From assembly GCA_021810605.1 (NCBI GenBank), contig JAJZIL010000009.1, positions 1 through 42,486 on the forward strand: a DNA stretch of 42,486 nucleotides, read 5' to 3'. Both the position numbers and the translations under genes were made by a program. Numbering within the stretch: position 1 is the first letter of the stretch; each line of letters opens with the position of its first letter. The notes beneath the pieces were generated by a model. It searched no databases, was not told where the DNA came from, and worked only from the letters and a program-made list of their open reading frames with translations. This document shows positions 18,710 through 27,918 of the stretch, piece after piece. The DNA is from a bacterium (lineage in GTDB: Bacteria; Patescibacteriota; Dojkabacteria; JAKAPS01; JAJZLI01).

Positions 18710-20123
18710 TTTTACCTTTATTTTCTGGAATTAAAAATCTTACTAAGGATTCATCTAAATTATCTTTAGTAAAGTTTTCAATATAATTAATTTCTTTTAC
18801 TCTTTTCTTTATGTAATCTATATCATTAGCATTTAGATTAGGAAGATCATAATATAAAAGAAGAGTCAATAGAACTCTTTGTTCGAATAAAGAGAATACC
18901 TCCCCTACTGACTGTCTGAATAAATTTTCTATTTTTTCTCCCATATATATATCTTCTAATACATTATTTGATAGATTAGTCCCAAAATGGGAAAATTTTT
19001 CTGACTGAGAATATTTTACTAACGCAAGATTTAAATCATCTGATAGATCTTGTATATATTTATCTTGGACTCTTTTTCCAATTCTTGAAATAGATATAGA
19101 AGTATTAATTGCAGGTCTTTGTCCTTTCAAAAATAGATCTTTATCAAAAAATATTTGACCATCAGTTATAGATATTATATTTGTAGGAATATATCCAGTA
19201 AGATCATTATTATAAACTGATACAATAGGAAGTGCTGTAAGAGAACCTTTGTTATTTTGAATTCTCCCTGCTCTCTCAAGAAGATGAGCATGTTGAGCAA
19301 AAATATCTGCTGGATATGAGTCTCTACCAGGAGATGTATTCGAAAGTAAAGATAATTCTCTATAACTTTTTGCATGCTCTACTAGATCATCATAAATTAT
19401 CACAACATCTTTTTCTTTCTCCCAAAAGTATTCTGCAATTGAGCATCCTGCATAAGGAGCAAGATATGATATAACAGGAAGAGAATTAGCTTCTGCTACA
19501 ACTACAACGGTATATTCCATTGCATTTATATCTCTTAAATATGAAATTATAGAAGAAACTTCATCAATTTTTTTCCCTATTATCACATATACTATCAAGG
19601 CTTTATCTTTTTGATTTTTAATTAAATCTAATATAAATGCAGTTTTACCTGTTTTGTTATCTCCCAATATTGCTTCTCTTTGACCAAATGCAATTGGAAT
19701 AAGGTTATCAACATTAATAAACCCAGTTTCTAACTGTTTTACAATATCATCTCTTTGTATAACACTATATGCATCATGAAATATATTTCTAAAACCATCC
19801 TCTTTTATCATATTCATTCTATCAATTGGTTCTCCTAAAACATTTATTACTCTTCCTAAAAAATTAAATCCTACAGGAACTTCAAATTTATTCTTATATA
19901 AAAGTACTATTTCTCCCGGAAGAATATTATTCATCTGAATTATTAATACCAAAGCTTCATCTTCATTTATAGATTTTACAAATCCCAAAGAATCAGATTC
20001 AAATAATAGAATTGCACCTATTTGAAGATTTCTAAAACCTTTTACCTTACAAGTAATATCAGATACTGAAATTACTTTTCCAATACTTACTCCAGAGTGA
20101 AGAATATCTTTAAATTTAACCAT
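18702..20123 (-). CDS. atpA: ATP synthase alpha subunit
   Basis: Non-catalytic nucleotide-binding F1 subunit of 473 residues from the ATG at 20123; a TTG three codons upstream is also possible. The P-loop GDNKTGKT is near residues 154-161, after IAFGQREAILG. Further motifs are SPGRDSYPADIFAQHAHLLE, GSLTALPIVSVYNND, and the strongly conserved TGYIPTNIISITDGQIFFD followed by RPAINTSISISRIGKRVQ. It is shorter than the usual 500-510 residues, mostly in the C-terminal helical domain. It overlaps atpH by 8 bases (the sequence ATGGTTAA contains the start and the stop) and atpG by 8. Confidence 0.96.
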
Positions 20124-20598
20124 TTTTAACAATATCTATAATTTTATCTGTACTTGATTTTAAAACATAATCAAAAGAGAAATCAAAAAAATTTGAAGGA
20201 GTATTAATAACCAAACCTCCTCCTATGTCTGGTTTTATTTTATATCTTAAAATAATATCTTTATTAACCTTATCTTGAAAAAAACTTTTAAGTTTTATTT
20301 TTGTAGAACTATTTATATCGGTACTAAATGTAAGTTCTATCATTTTAGCATTCTTTTTTATTTTCAGAAGAGAATCATATATACTTTTAATTTTATCTTT
20401 TTTCATAAATATATCACCATAGAGGTTTGATATTATACCTCTAAGAGTTGCATTAATATTTATAGTAAATTCACCTTCTATCCCCTCTTTCTTAGATAAT
20501 TCGAAATTTTCAAGATATTCTATATATGTTTTAAGAGACATAATAAATATATCTAATTCCTCATAATCTGTTATTTTGGAAAAAAGATTATAGTCCAT
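20116..20598 (-). CDS. atpH: ATP synthase delta subunit (divergent)
   Basis: Peripheral stalk subunit that clamps subunit b to the top of F1. Protein of 160 residues, slightly short. The C-terminal domain has the family pattern of a beta segment followed by a Gly-Gly turn: ILRYKIKPDIGGGLVINTPS, then DFSFDYVLKSSTDKI (family: vDPsLiGGivi......D.Svr..L). The N-terminal helical bundle is weakly conserved. Identity rests on this C-terminal motif and on its place between atpF and atpA, which it overlaps on both sides. Confidence 0.88.
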   Translation of the reverse strand: MDYNLFSKITDYEELDIFIMSLKTYIEYLENFELSKKEGIEGEFTININATLRGIISNLYGDIFMKKDKIKSIYDSLLKIKKNAKMIELTFSTDINSSTKIKLKSFFQDKVNKDIILRYKIKPDIGGGLVINTPSNFFDFSFDYVLKSSTDKIIDIVKNG

Positions 20599-21373
20599 TT
20601 TTTATCTCATCTATATGTTTATTTAAAACATCAAATATATACTCTTCCTGCCCCTCAAGAGATATTGAAAGATTTAAAACCTCTTTTACAACTCTAGCAA
20701 TAACTAAAGCAGCATCTTTATTAAGTGAATTTATTAACTCTTGTCTCATTTGATCTGATTCTTCCTTTATTTGATCTGATAGTGCAGAAAATTTTGCCTT
20801 TTCATCTGACACCATCTCATTTATTATCTGAGTTGTTTTATCTTCTATCTCTTGTAAATCCTTATCATATAATTCTAAATTCATTTTAGAAAAATTAGAT
20901 AGATTATTTTGAGTTTTTTCTGAAATATCTTGAAAAAGCATATTTAATGAATGTTCAAAATCAGATAAAAGCTTATCATAAGTACTTTTAAAATTCTCCG
21001 ATTTAGAATTTAAATTATTTACAGTTTCCTCTAGATTTGTTATAAATTTTTGATTTATATCATCAATTGTAGTTTCTTTAATTTTAATATTTGATTCTAA
21101 TTCTTTTATTTTTCTATCATACATATTAGCTACTTCTATCTCGAATTTTTGAGATAGATTATTATATACCTCATTTATCTTTCCAGATAAAAGCTGTGCA
21201 TCTTTTATTATTTTCTCTGCATTCTCATTTGCATCATTTATAATCTGCTCAGTTTTTATAACTAATGGATCGGTTTTTTCTTTCTGTGAAGGAAATCTTT
21301 TATAAAAATAAGCAAACAATACTATCAGAAGTATCAGAATTAGAGCCAATATTATAAATATAAATATGGACAT
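20588..21373 (-). CDS. atpF: ATP synthase subunit b, extended
   Basis: Membrane-anchored peripheral stalk subunit. One transmembrane helix lies at residues 2-24, followed by about 200 residues of heptad-type coiled coil rich in Glu, Lys, Asp and Asn. The end is like subunit b: DAALVIARVVKEVLNLSISL with a closing short helix. At 261 residues it is about 100 residues longer than typical b subunits, which implies a longer stalk or a partner-binding segment. It is the first gene of the visible atp cluster. The genes for a and c, which normally precede b, are not in the window. A possible weak -10 (TATAAT, minus strand 21393-21388) lies 14 bases upstream of its ATG. Confidence 0.9.
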   Translation of the reverse strand: MSIFIFIILALILILLIVLFAYFYKRFPSQKEKTDPLVIKTEQIINDANENAEKIIKDAQLLSGKINEVYNNLSQKFEIEVANMYDRKIKELESNIKIKETTIDDINQKFITNLEETVNNLNSKSENFKSTYDKLLSDFEHSLNMLFQDISEKTQNNLSNFSKMNLELYDKDLQEIEDKTTQIINEMVSDEKAKFSALSDQIKEESDQMRQELINSLNKDAALVIARVVKEVLNLSISLEGQEEYIFDVLNKHIDEIKNGL

Positions 21374-21422
21374 AGATGCATATATAAATTATATATATAA
21401 ATCTATCATTATGTGGGATTTT

Positions 21423-22172
21423 TTACAACAAAATATATAAAAAATATATAATAGCTAAAATTAGGTTTAATGATAGGATTATTACATTAAACTCTACTGG
21501 ATCAAATATTAAAATTAATATAGAAAGTATATATAATATAGAGAAATCTCTAATAAATCTTATGACATTTTTAAATTTCCCGTTATCCTTTATCTTTTTT
21601 ATAAAGATTAGATATATCATTATAATAAGGTTAATTAAAAACAAAATAAAATTAAAAGATGTAGCAAGAACACTTGGAGATGTCAAATCTTGAGTTATAC
21701 TAGTATTACTGTAACTTGGAGATGGTAAATACTGAATGTTAACATTGCTTTTAATAATTATTGTATAATCTGTATATGTTGAATCAATTGCTAATATGGT
21801 ATATTCTTGTGATTTATTATATTTTGAATATACATATCCATATGTAGTTCCATACTTATTAGTTGGTTTTTTAGGCTGTATAATAGTTAAATTAAATTTA
21901 CTCTGAGGAGAGGATAATTCCACTTGTTGATTAATTAATGGATGATTTTTTGCTGTAAAAATTCTAATTTTTACTAATGCTTTTTGCATATAATAAATCT
22001 TACTAGGATTAACACTCATTGAACTATTATTAGAAATAAGGGACGAGTAGTTCGATAAAAGTGGGGTATAACCTTCTACCGTAACTGAACTTGCGTATAA
22101 AGGTCTAATAAATATGTATGATACTAAGAATAGTAAGATTATCTTCTCAGCATTCTTGAGATTATTTGCCAT
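21423..22172 (-). CDS. Membrane-anchored protein with an invasin-type Ig-like (Big_1-like) domain
   Basis: Protein of 249 residues from the ATG at 22172 (MANNLKNAEK); a longer frame to 22229 would extend further into the upstream gene. A signal or anchor helix (about 8-27) precedes an extracytoplasmic domain whose pattern (QKALVKIRIFTAKNHPLINQ, QVELSSPQS, then YGTTYGYVYSKYNKSQEYTI) resembles a bacterial Ig-like domain of the invasin/Big_1 type. Three hydrophobic helices close the protein. It overlaps the preceding DUF916-like gene by 34 bases and so is the third gene of the first surface module; the other two modules lack it. The Big_1 assignment is by pattern and moderate. Confidence 0.55.
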   Translation of the reverse strand: MANNLKNAEKIILLFLVSYIFIRPLYASSVTVEGYTPLLSNYSSLISNNSSMSVNPSKIYYMQKALVKIRIFTAKNHPLINQQVELSSPQSKFNLTIIQPKKPTNKYGTTYGYVYSKYNKSQEYTILAIDSTYTDYTIIIKSNVNIQYLPSPSYSNTSITQDLTSPSVLATSFNFILFLINLIIMIYLIFIKKIKDNGKFKNVIRFIRDFSILYILSILILIFDPVEFNVIILSLNLILAIIYFLYILL

Positions 22173-23101
22173 AATATAAATAATATTAACACAATTGCGA
22201 TGATAATAAACCAAAATGGTATTATCCAAAAACTAGAATCTGACTCAGTTGTAGTTATTGTATTATATCCAAAACTTACAATTAATTTTGCAGTATATTG
22301 ACCTATAAGTAGGTTATTAGAATTCCAAGTGGATTTAAAGATTCTACTATTTACACCTACTGGAAGTACTATATTTCTTGAAGAATTAAATGGTATTGTT
22401 GCTACCTTAGTTCCAAACATATTATATATATCAATTACACCTTGAGGATCAAGATGAACATTTCCAGTATCAACAAAATTAGTTGTAAAATTTATTGGAG
22501 TCTGAGTATAAAAAGCATTCTCCGCTGAAAATGTTTTAATAAAACCACTCTGGTTAGAATTACCACTTACTCTTATAAGCATTAATGATCCTACTGCTCC
22601 TGAAAGATTTACTGTACTTGAATTATTTTGTACATTTTTAGTAATTTTTGCAAAAGCTGATATGAAATATTCTCTAGGAAGAGCATAAGAAGTTGCACTT
22701 ATTGTTATAGGTATAGATATTATTTTGTGAGATGGAATATTTATATTATATGGAGAACTTACACTTATATCATTATCATTTATTTCTGCATTAGTAAGAC
22801 CTTCAAATGAAGGTTGTCCATACTGATTTGCAGAGATAAAATTTGAATACACCATACTTATGGTAACTGGATATGGATTATTATCATATACAGTTATATT
22901 ATGAACCAAACTTTGTCCTTTATTTACATCAATAGTTGAGAGAACTGGAGATACTGTAATACCCGAAAGAGTCGCTCCCTCATTTGATTTATTATTGTTA
23001 TTTAAAGATCCTACAAAAGAACTTCCTGCAGCAAAAGTTTTTATAGAAAAAGAAGTAAAACAAAATAATACAACAATAGAACCTAATACAAATTTTTTCA
23101 T
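22139..23101 (-). CDS. DUF916/WxLIP-like membrane-anchored surface partner (module 1)
   Basis: Protein of 320 residues. It has a signal peptide (about 1-24), two beta-sandwich regions and one C-terminal transmembrane helix with a basic tail (residues 294-320, ending RRMLRR-like). Near the N-terminus, ITVSPVLSTIDVNKGQSLVH and NITVYDNNPYPVTI follow the pattern of DUF916 (the peptidoglycan-binding part of WxL-interacting proteins). The second half has FVDTGNVHLDPQGVIDIYNM, which recurs as FENTGNIEFAPYGFIIIKNI in the gene at 27013. It follows the surface protein gene by 19 bases and has its own leaderless-type promoter. I infer that it holds the surface protein on the cell wall or membrane. Confidence 0.65.
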   Translation of the reverse strand: MKKFVLGSIVVLFCFTSFSIKTFAAGSSFVGSLNNNNKSNEGATLSGITVSPVLSTIDVNKGQSLVHNITVYDNNPYPVTISMVYSNFISANQYGQPSFEGLTNAEINDNDISVSSPYNINIPSHKIISIPITISATSYALPREYFISAFAKITKNVQNNSSTVNLSGAVGSLMLIRVSGNSNQSGFIKTFSAENAFYTQTPINFTTNFVDTGNVHLDPQGVIDIYNMFGTKVATIPFNSSRNIVLPVGVNSRIFKSTWNSNNLLIGQYTAKLIVSFGYNTITTTESDSSFWIIPFWFIIIAIVLILFILWQIISRMLRR

Positions 23102-23107
23102 GACTCT

Positions 23108-23116
23108 ATTGTATCA
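23108..23116 (-). promoter_or_regulatory. Extended -10 promoter inside the surface module, predicted leaderless
   Basis: On the minus strand TGATACAAT (23116-23108) lies 6 bases before the ATG at 23101, in the short gap after the upstream surface protein gene. The spacing is the same as at dnaG. It would allow the partner protein to be made independently of the surface protein. Confidence 0.5.
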
Positions 23117-23120
23117 CTTT

Positions 23121-24233
23121 TTAAAAGTTACCACTAGCTAAGTATGTTACATTATCGGTATATAGACCTGCTGGAGTGGTTACAGAGATAGATGCAAGAT
23201 AATTTACTATTACTTCCACATTATAAACTGGAGTTGTAGTAGTAGCAAGTGTAGAAGGTGTACGAGTAAGCCCTCCAACAGCATCTGATGTCCCATTATA
23301 TGGTGATGATACTGCTATAGTTCCAACTGAACCAGAAATTGATCCTACTGAACCCTGTATACCATATCCTTGAGTACCTGCTGCAAGTGTAGCTGTAGAT
23401 GAAGGAATTGTTGCAGATGCAAGTGAATTATATAAACCTGGATTAGTACCATCTCCTTGATCATAGACTGTTATCTGAGCACCATCTTTAGCATTTGTAG
23501 ATAGAGTTAGATCAGTTGCTGCTGTAGAAGTATTTACTAAACCTAGTTGTAATATTCCAAAACTAGTAGAGTTACTAGAAAGAGAAAAAGTTATTGAAGG
23601 GGTTACTCTTCCAGTTACAGTAACAGTACTATTTGTAACCATAGGAATAGCCATATAACCATCATCTCCTACTGTATCCTGAACATCAATCACATACTGA
23701 TTAGTAGAAGTTGATACATCAGGAGGATTAGTTGCAGTAATACCATTTATAACAATAGCATTCCCTGCAGCAATTGCTCCAGTTGTTGTAATTGTAACTT
23801 CAGTAAATGTATATCCTGAAAAATTACTATCTGATGCAGCTCCAGCAGTACCTACCACAGCATTTGATGATGTAGCAATAGTTGTACCTGCTGCAGTAAC
23901 AGTAAAACCTGAAGAAACAGCTACTGAGCTAAATCCAGTATTTGTCTGACCTGATCCAATTGTAGATCCATACTGCATATACACATTTATTGTATCTCCT
24001 GAAGGCATTGCTGTTGTTGCAGTATAAGTAATCTTATGTGATACCCCTGTAGTATTAATTGTCTCAGGACCAGATGTACCTATTCCTGAAGATGAAAGAG
24101 TATCTGTTATAGGAGACAGTGATGTAGCATCTAATCTAAAAAACTCTAAAAATGGAGATAGAGCTATAATTAGAGATAAAGATAACAAAACACCTAAAAA
24201 TAACGCTGGGAACTTGTTATATTTTGTTTTCAT
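23121..24233 (-). CDS. Secreted beta-rich surface protein, SGNF C-terminus (module 1)
   Basis: Protein of 370 residues, very rich in Thr, Ser, Gly, Ala and Val and almost free of Cys. The N-terminal signal sequence lies at about residues 8-30. The first half is a beta domain ending in the segment ITATNPPDVSTSTNQYVIDV and a VGDDG turn. The second half (from about 210) is a scaffold domain with LSTNAKDGAQITVYDQGDG, GTQGYGI and SPYNGTSDAVGGL, ending TDNVTYLASGNF. All these segments recur in the protein at 25156, so the two are paralogues. With no membrane anchor of its own, it probably depends on the adjacent DUF916-like protein. The composition suggests an abundant surface or S-layer-like protein. 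The fold assignment is inferred. Confidence 0.7.
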   Translation of the reverse strand: MKTKYNKFPALFLGVLLSLSLIIALSPFLEFFRLDATSLSPITDTLSSSGIGTSGPETINTTGVSHKITYTATTAMPSGDTINVYMQYGSTIGSGQTNTGFSSVAVSSGFTVTAAGTTIATSSNAVVGTAGAASDSNFSGYTFTEVTITTTGAIAAGNAIVINGITATNPPDVSTSTNQYVIDVQDTVGDDGYMAIPMVTNSTVTVTGRVTPSITFSLSSNSTSFGILQLGLVNTSTAATDLTLSTNAKDGAQITVYDQGDGTNPGLYNSLASATIPSSTATLAAGTQGYGIQGSVGSISGSVGTIAVSSPYNGTSDAVGGLTRTPSTLATTTTPVYNVEVIVNYLASISVTTPAGLYTDNVTYLASGNF

Positions 24234-24277
24234 GATATAAGAATAAATATAAAATTAATTATTAATTCAAATTTATA

Positions 24278-24298
24278 TGATTTATAATAATTTGTCAA
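24278..24298 (-). promoter_or_regulatory. Promoter of the module 1 surface protein gene
   Basis: A consensus -35 TTGACA on the minus strand (24298-24293) is followed, at shorter than usual spacing (about 15 bases), by TATAAA. This gives a leader of roughly 30 AT-rich bases before the ATG at 24233, without a Shine-Dalgarno sequence. Confidence 0.45.
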
Positions 24299-24304
24299 TT
24301 AAAT

Positions 24305-25093
24305 TTAAAAAATTAGAATAAAATACCCTATAAATAAGGTTATTAAGAATATGAAAATTAAGGATAATATTATAAAAAGAAGATTTTTTTCAATTGATGC
24401 CTTTGAAAGAGGATTACGAGAAACTCCTAGTAAAGAATGTTTCAAAGATACACTTGTTCCATAAATAAGAGTCACAATACCTGAGATTATTATTATAATA
24501 GATAGTATTATATTAAAAAATGAAATATTCTTCCCAGTAACTTTCTTTCCTAAAGATAGTATTATTCCAGAAAAATTACTACTATTAGAGAAATATGATA
24601 TTCCTATCACAACTGGTATATATTCTACATAAATAAGAGATTTTTTCCCATTAAAAGTAATATATTTTTTATATAAATAATTTTTATATGAAAAATTTGC
24701 TATTGCTTTACCTAAAATCTCACCATTATTTAGATTCAATTCTCCTACTCCAGGAATAAATGATGAGGTTATTAAATCTCCTGATTTAATAGTTCCATTA
24801 ACATTTGAGACTTCTACATTAACTATACCTGAACTTACTACTGGAACACTTTTAGTATTAGATATCCCTACTGAAATTGAACCTGTATAATCAGCAACAC
24901 CTATCATATTATTATCATTTGGACTAGTAGTAGGATGAACTCCTAGAACTATATTATTTCCACCAACAGAGACTATTTGTCCTTGACTAATCTTTCCTAC
25001 TAAACTTTGATAATATTGAGTTATTACTCCATCTGCATATACAGGTGATATAAAAAAAATTAACAAAAGTACTGATATAAAAAATTTATACAT
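24305..25093 (-). CDS. Membrane-anchored fibre-type domain protein (paralogue of the gene at 15504)
   Basis: Protein of 262 residues from the ATG at 25093. An ATG three codons upstream lies inside the -10 box and is rejected. A signal peptide (about 1-20, ending near VYADG) is followed by the domain GQIVSVGGNNIVLGVHPTTS, NGTIKSGDLITSSFIPGVGE and NGEILGKAIANFSYKN. Two C-terminal transmembrane helices are separated by a loop with SRNPLSK. Organisation and motifs match the protein at 15504, and the domain is also near the C-terminus of the giant fibre protein. It lies upstream of surface module 1 and is divergent from module 2, with a shared promoter region. Confidence 0.68.
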   Translation of the reverse strand: MYKFFISVLLLIFFISPVYADGVITQYYQSLVGKISQGQIVSVGGNNIVLGVHPTTSPNDNNMIGVADYTGSISVGISNTKSVPVVSSGIVNVEVSNVNGTIKSGDLITSSFIPGVGELNLNNGEILGKAIANFSYKNYLYKKYITFNGKKSLIYVEYIPVVIGISYFSNSSNFSGIILSLGKKVTGKNISFFNIILSIIIIISGIVTLIYGTSVSLKHSLLGVSRNPLSKASIEKNLLFIILSLIFIFLITLFIGYFILIF

Positions 25094-25100
25094 ATAGTAC

Positions 25101-25128
25101 ATTATAAAGATTTCTATACAATTGACAA
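25101..25128 (-). promoter_or_regulatory. Minus-strand half of a shared divergent promoter
   Basis: On the minus strand TTGTCA (25128-25123) and TATAAT (25106-25101) are 16 bases apart. The -10 ends 7 bases before the ATG at 25093, which predicts a leaderless transcript. Its -35 hexamer overlaps the -35 of the plus-strand promoter at 25122 by five bases. Confidence 0.65.
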
Positions 25129-25149
25129 TAATTATAGCTATAATATAAT
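25122..25149 (+). promoter_or_regulatory. Plus-strand half of a shared divergent promoter
   Basis: TTGACA (25122-25127) and TATAAT (25144-25149) are 16 bases apart. The ATG at 25156 follows the -10 by 6 bases, so the message should begin at the start codon. It would drive the four-gene surface operon 25156-30208. Confidence 0.7.
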
Positions 25150-25155
25150 AAAAAT

Positions 25156-27009
25156 ATGAAAAAGTTGCTATTTATATTTTCTTTTATATTTATTTTTCTT
25201 ATTATCCCTTTTATATTTAAAGTTTATGCAGCTCGACTTACCCCAATACAAGATATTATGAGTAATAATACTGTATCTGCTGTAAGTAACAATAACCTTA
25301 TATTTACAGCAAATGGTGGATTACCTAGTGATGCTAGTGTAACAATAATTTTCCCATCAGGATTTAGTAATATAAACGTATCTACTGCAACATCAAATCT
25401 TACAGGATCCACTTTTTCTTTATCGGGAAATACAGTAACCTTAAGTACTACTAATGTATCTGAATCTCCAGGCTACCAGGTTAATATTAATAACATATAT
25501 GCTACAAATCCTTCATCTATATCATCTTCAACAGTACAATATATAATAAATGTCTCTGATTCCGCAGGAGATAGTGCAGGAATAGGTGTAGTTATAACAT
25601 CTTATTCCTCCTATGGATCAGGACCTTCAGGAGATCAATATCAACAAACTATTACTATCAATAATACAAATACTGTAGCACTTACAAATTATCAAATAGA
25701 GTTAACTTTAAATACTGCAAGTTTAATTTCTGCAGGTCAGATGCAATCAGATTGTGCTGATATAAGGTTTACAGATTCTTCTGGAATAATTTTACCTTAC
25801 TGGATTGAGAGTGGATGTAATACAACAACAACCCAAATTTGGGTTAATGTAAATAATATAGCTGCCTCATCAAATACTCTAATATATTTATATTATGGAT
25901 CTCCTTCTGCAAATATAGGAGAAAATCCATATAACACATTTAATTATTTTGATCCAGGGAATTTATTATCTTCATGGACTACTGTAGGGTCTGCGGGACA
26001 GAATACAAACATAGGAGACCCAGCTCCATCATATTATGCTAATTCTTCAAATGGAGATTATATGTATAAAAATATACAATTACTTCCAGGAGAAGAGATT
26101 ACTTTCAATGGAGAGACTACAGCATCAGGAGATTTCTTTTTTATGACAAATTCTTCAGGATTAGGTCAAATGTACAGTTTTGGAACTAATTCTGGTGAAT
26201 TTGGTTTTGCAACAACAAATTCTTGGACTAGTTGGAATGGTCCATCAGGAACCTCCCCTATAGTTGCTAATACTTGGTATAAATTTCAAGTTATAGTAAA
26301 TTCTGCAGGAACACAGGCATCCTTATATTACAAAGCTACTACGGGAGATTCTCCTACAATTAATGGAACTTTAGTTGGAACATATAATATCACTAATAAT
26401 GGAGGATATATAGGACTTGTAGGAGCTGGAGCTGGAGGAAGTAACATCACTTATTGGAATAATATTATAGTTAATCAATATAACTCAATAAATCCAACTG
26501 TAACAATAGGAACTACAGTTACAGAACTTCAAAATAATCAAGTAGAACTATCTTTAAATGTATCTCCATATATTATTTTTGGAGTATCATCCAATACAGT
26601 TAATCTAGGACTCCTATCTTTTTCATATATTACTTCTCAATCTAATTATTTATCTTTATCTACAAATGCAGAAGATGGAGCAAATATTAGTGTTGAAGAT
26701 GAATATTCTGGATTATATAGTAGTCTAGATTCATATACTATACCTTCTTCTACACAAACACTCTCAGTTGGATCTCAAGGTTATGGTATCAATGCTTCTA
26801 GTAGTGCTATCAATATCCAATATCCATATAATTCATCAGGAGATAGTGTAGGTGGACTTACATCATCTCAAAATGTAGAACTCGCATCATCTAATAATAT
26901 AGTGCAAAATGCTAATATAAATCTAAACTATCTCTCTTCTGTATCTGTTAGTACTCCAGCTGAAGTTTATATAGATAATATAACCTATATTGCTTCAGGA
27001 AATTTCTAA
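25156..27009 (+). CDS. Surface protein with inserted DUF2341 and LamG-like domains, SGNF C-terminus (module 2)
   Basis: Protein of 617 residues with a signal peptide (1-25). Residues 28-150 and 455-617 match the first and second halves of the protein at 23121. Shared segments include IYATNPSSISSSTVQYIINV, LSTNAEDGANISVEDEYSGL, GSQGYGI, YPYNSSGDSVGGL and the end DNITYIASGNF. Between them is an insert of about 300 residues. It begins with a DUF2341-type segment (TITINNTNTVALTNYQIELT, then CADIRFTDSSG and LPYWIESGC; Cys200 and Cys221 may pair) and continues with a concanavalin/LamG-like beta sandwich (about 268-442). These domains usually bind glycans or act in adhesion. It is followed 3 bases later by its DUF916-like partner. 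Confidence 0.75.
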   Translation: MKKLLFIFSFIFIFLIIPFIFKVYAARLTPIQDIMSNNTVSAVSNNNLIFTANGGLPSDASVTIIFPSGFSNINVSTATSNLTGSTFSLSGNTVTLSTTNVSESPGYQVNINNIYATNPSSISSSTVQYIINVSDSAGDSAGIGVVITSYSSYGSGPSGDQYQQTITINNTNTVALTNYQIELTLNTASLISAGQMQSDCADIRFTDSSGIILPYWIESGCNTTTTQIWVNVNNIAASSNTLIYLYYGSPSANIGENPYNTFNYFDPGNLLSSWTTVGSAGQNTNIGDPAPSYYANSSNGDYMYKNIQLLPGEEITFNGETTASGDFFFMTNSSGLGQMYSFGTNSGEFGFATTNSWTSWNGPSGTSPIVANTWYKFQVIVNSAGTQASLYYKATTGDSPTINGTLVGTYNITNNGGYIGLVGAGAGGSNITYWNNIIVNQYNSINPTVTIGTTVTELQNNQVELSLNVSPYIIFGVSSNTVNLGLLSFSYITSQSNYLSLSTNAEDGANISVEDEYSGLYSSLDSYTIPSSTQTLSVGSQGYGINASSSAINIQYPYNSSGDSVGGLTSSQNVELASSNNIVQNANINLNYLSSVSVSTPAEVYIDNITYIASGNF

Positions 27010-27012
27010 TTT

Positions 27013-27918
27013 ATGAAATATAGGAGAATCTTAATAATATCTTTAATACTATCATTATTTTTTTTAAGAAATAATATATATGCTAAAGGGGAAAATTTTA
27101 GTAATTTAGAAGTATCTCCTGTACTTAATACATTAAACTTAAATAGAGGACAGAGATATAAAGGATTTATTACACTAATCAATAGGAGTAATACAAAACA
27201 ATATATATCCATAGGTGTATCTGGATTCAGACAATACAAAGAGACTAATAAACCTCTATTTTCCTCAAAAATAAACTCTATATCTAAATCAATACACTGG
27301 TTTATAATACAAAATAGTTCGACTATAAAACCTTTTCAGAGTATAAAAATACCTTATTCTATAATAGTACCTTCAAATGCATCTTCTGGAGGACATTTTG
27401 CTGCAATAACAATTGATCAGAGAAATAAATTTTCAAAAATCATAGAATCAATTAGACCTTTATTTATAATAAATATAAAAGGAAATATAAATATATCTGG
27501 TTTTATAAAAAAATTTAGTACAGATAATCTATTTAATTTTTCTCCAAATATTCAATTTAGTACAACTTTTGAAAATACAGGTAATATAGAATTTGCTCCA
27601 TATGGATTTATCATAATAAAAAATATTTTTGGACAAGTTGTTAAAATAATTCCTATAAATACAAAAAAATCATTAGACTTACCAGAGAGTACAAGACTAT
27701 ATAAAAGTGAGTTTATAGATAATAATTTTTTTAATACAGGAGTTTACTCAGCACAATTAATACTAAGTTTTGGTAATACTGCAAAGGTATATAATATAAA
27801 TAAATTTTCTACCTTTTATATAATTAATCCTTATTTTTCAATTCTATTGATCATAATAATGTTTTCTATTATCATATACATATCATTAAAGATAAAAAAT
27901 GAAAAGAAGTATTTTTAA
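27013..27918 (+). CDS. DUF916/WxLIP-like membrane-anchored surface partner (module 2)
   Basis: Protein of 301 residues with a signal peptide (about 1-24). The N-terminal beta-sandwich domain starts NLEVSPVLNTLNLNRGQRYK, followed by GFITLINRSNTKQYISIGVS. The middle is IPYSIIVPSNASSGGHFAAI, a close fit to the DUF916 consensus in which a P-x-x-A-x-P-G-x-x-x-A-I turn follows a Pro-rich strand. One C-terminal membrane helix lies at about 276-295. FENTGNIEFAPYGFIIIKNI parallels the partner of module 1. The gene is 3 bases after the module 2 surface protein gene and overlaps the next surface gene by 20 bases. It likely holds the module 2 surface protein at the cell envelope. Confidence 0.7.
   Translation: MKYRRILIISLILSLFFLRNNIYAKGENFSNLEVSPVLNTLNLNRGQRYKGFITLINRSNTKQYISIGVSGFRQYKETNKPLFSSKINSISKSIHWFIIQNSSTIKPFQSIKIPYSIIVPSNASSGGHFAAITIDQRNKFSKIIESIRPLFIINIKGNINISGFIKKFSTDNLFNFSPNIQFSTTFENTGNIEFAPYGFIIIKNIFGQVVKIIPINTKKSLDLPESTRLYKSEFIDNNFFNTGVYSAQLILSFGNTAKVYNINKFSTFYIINPYFSILLIIIMFSIIIYISLKIKNEKKYF

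Noticed and set aside
22173-22229. N-terminal extension of the Big_1-like protein
   Set aside because: It extends further into the upstream gene and would place a polar stretch ahead of the signal helix; the ATG at 22172 gives a normal signal sequence.
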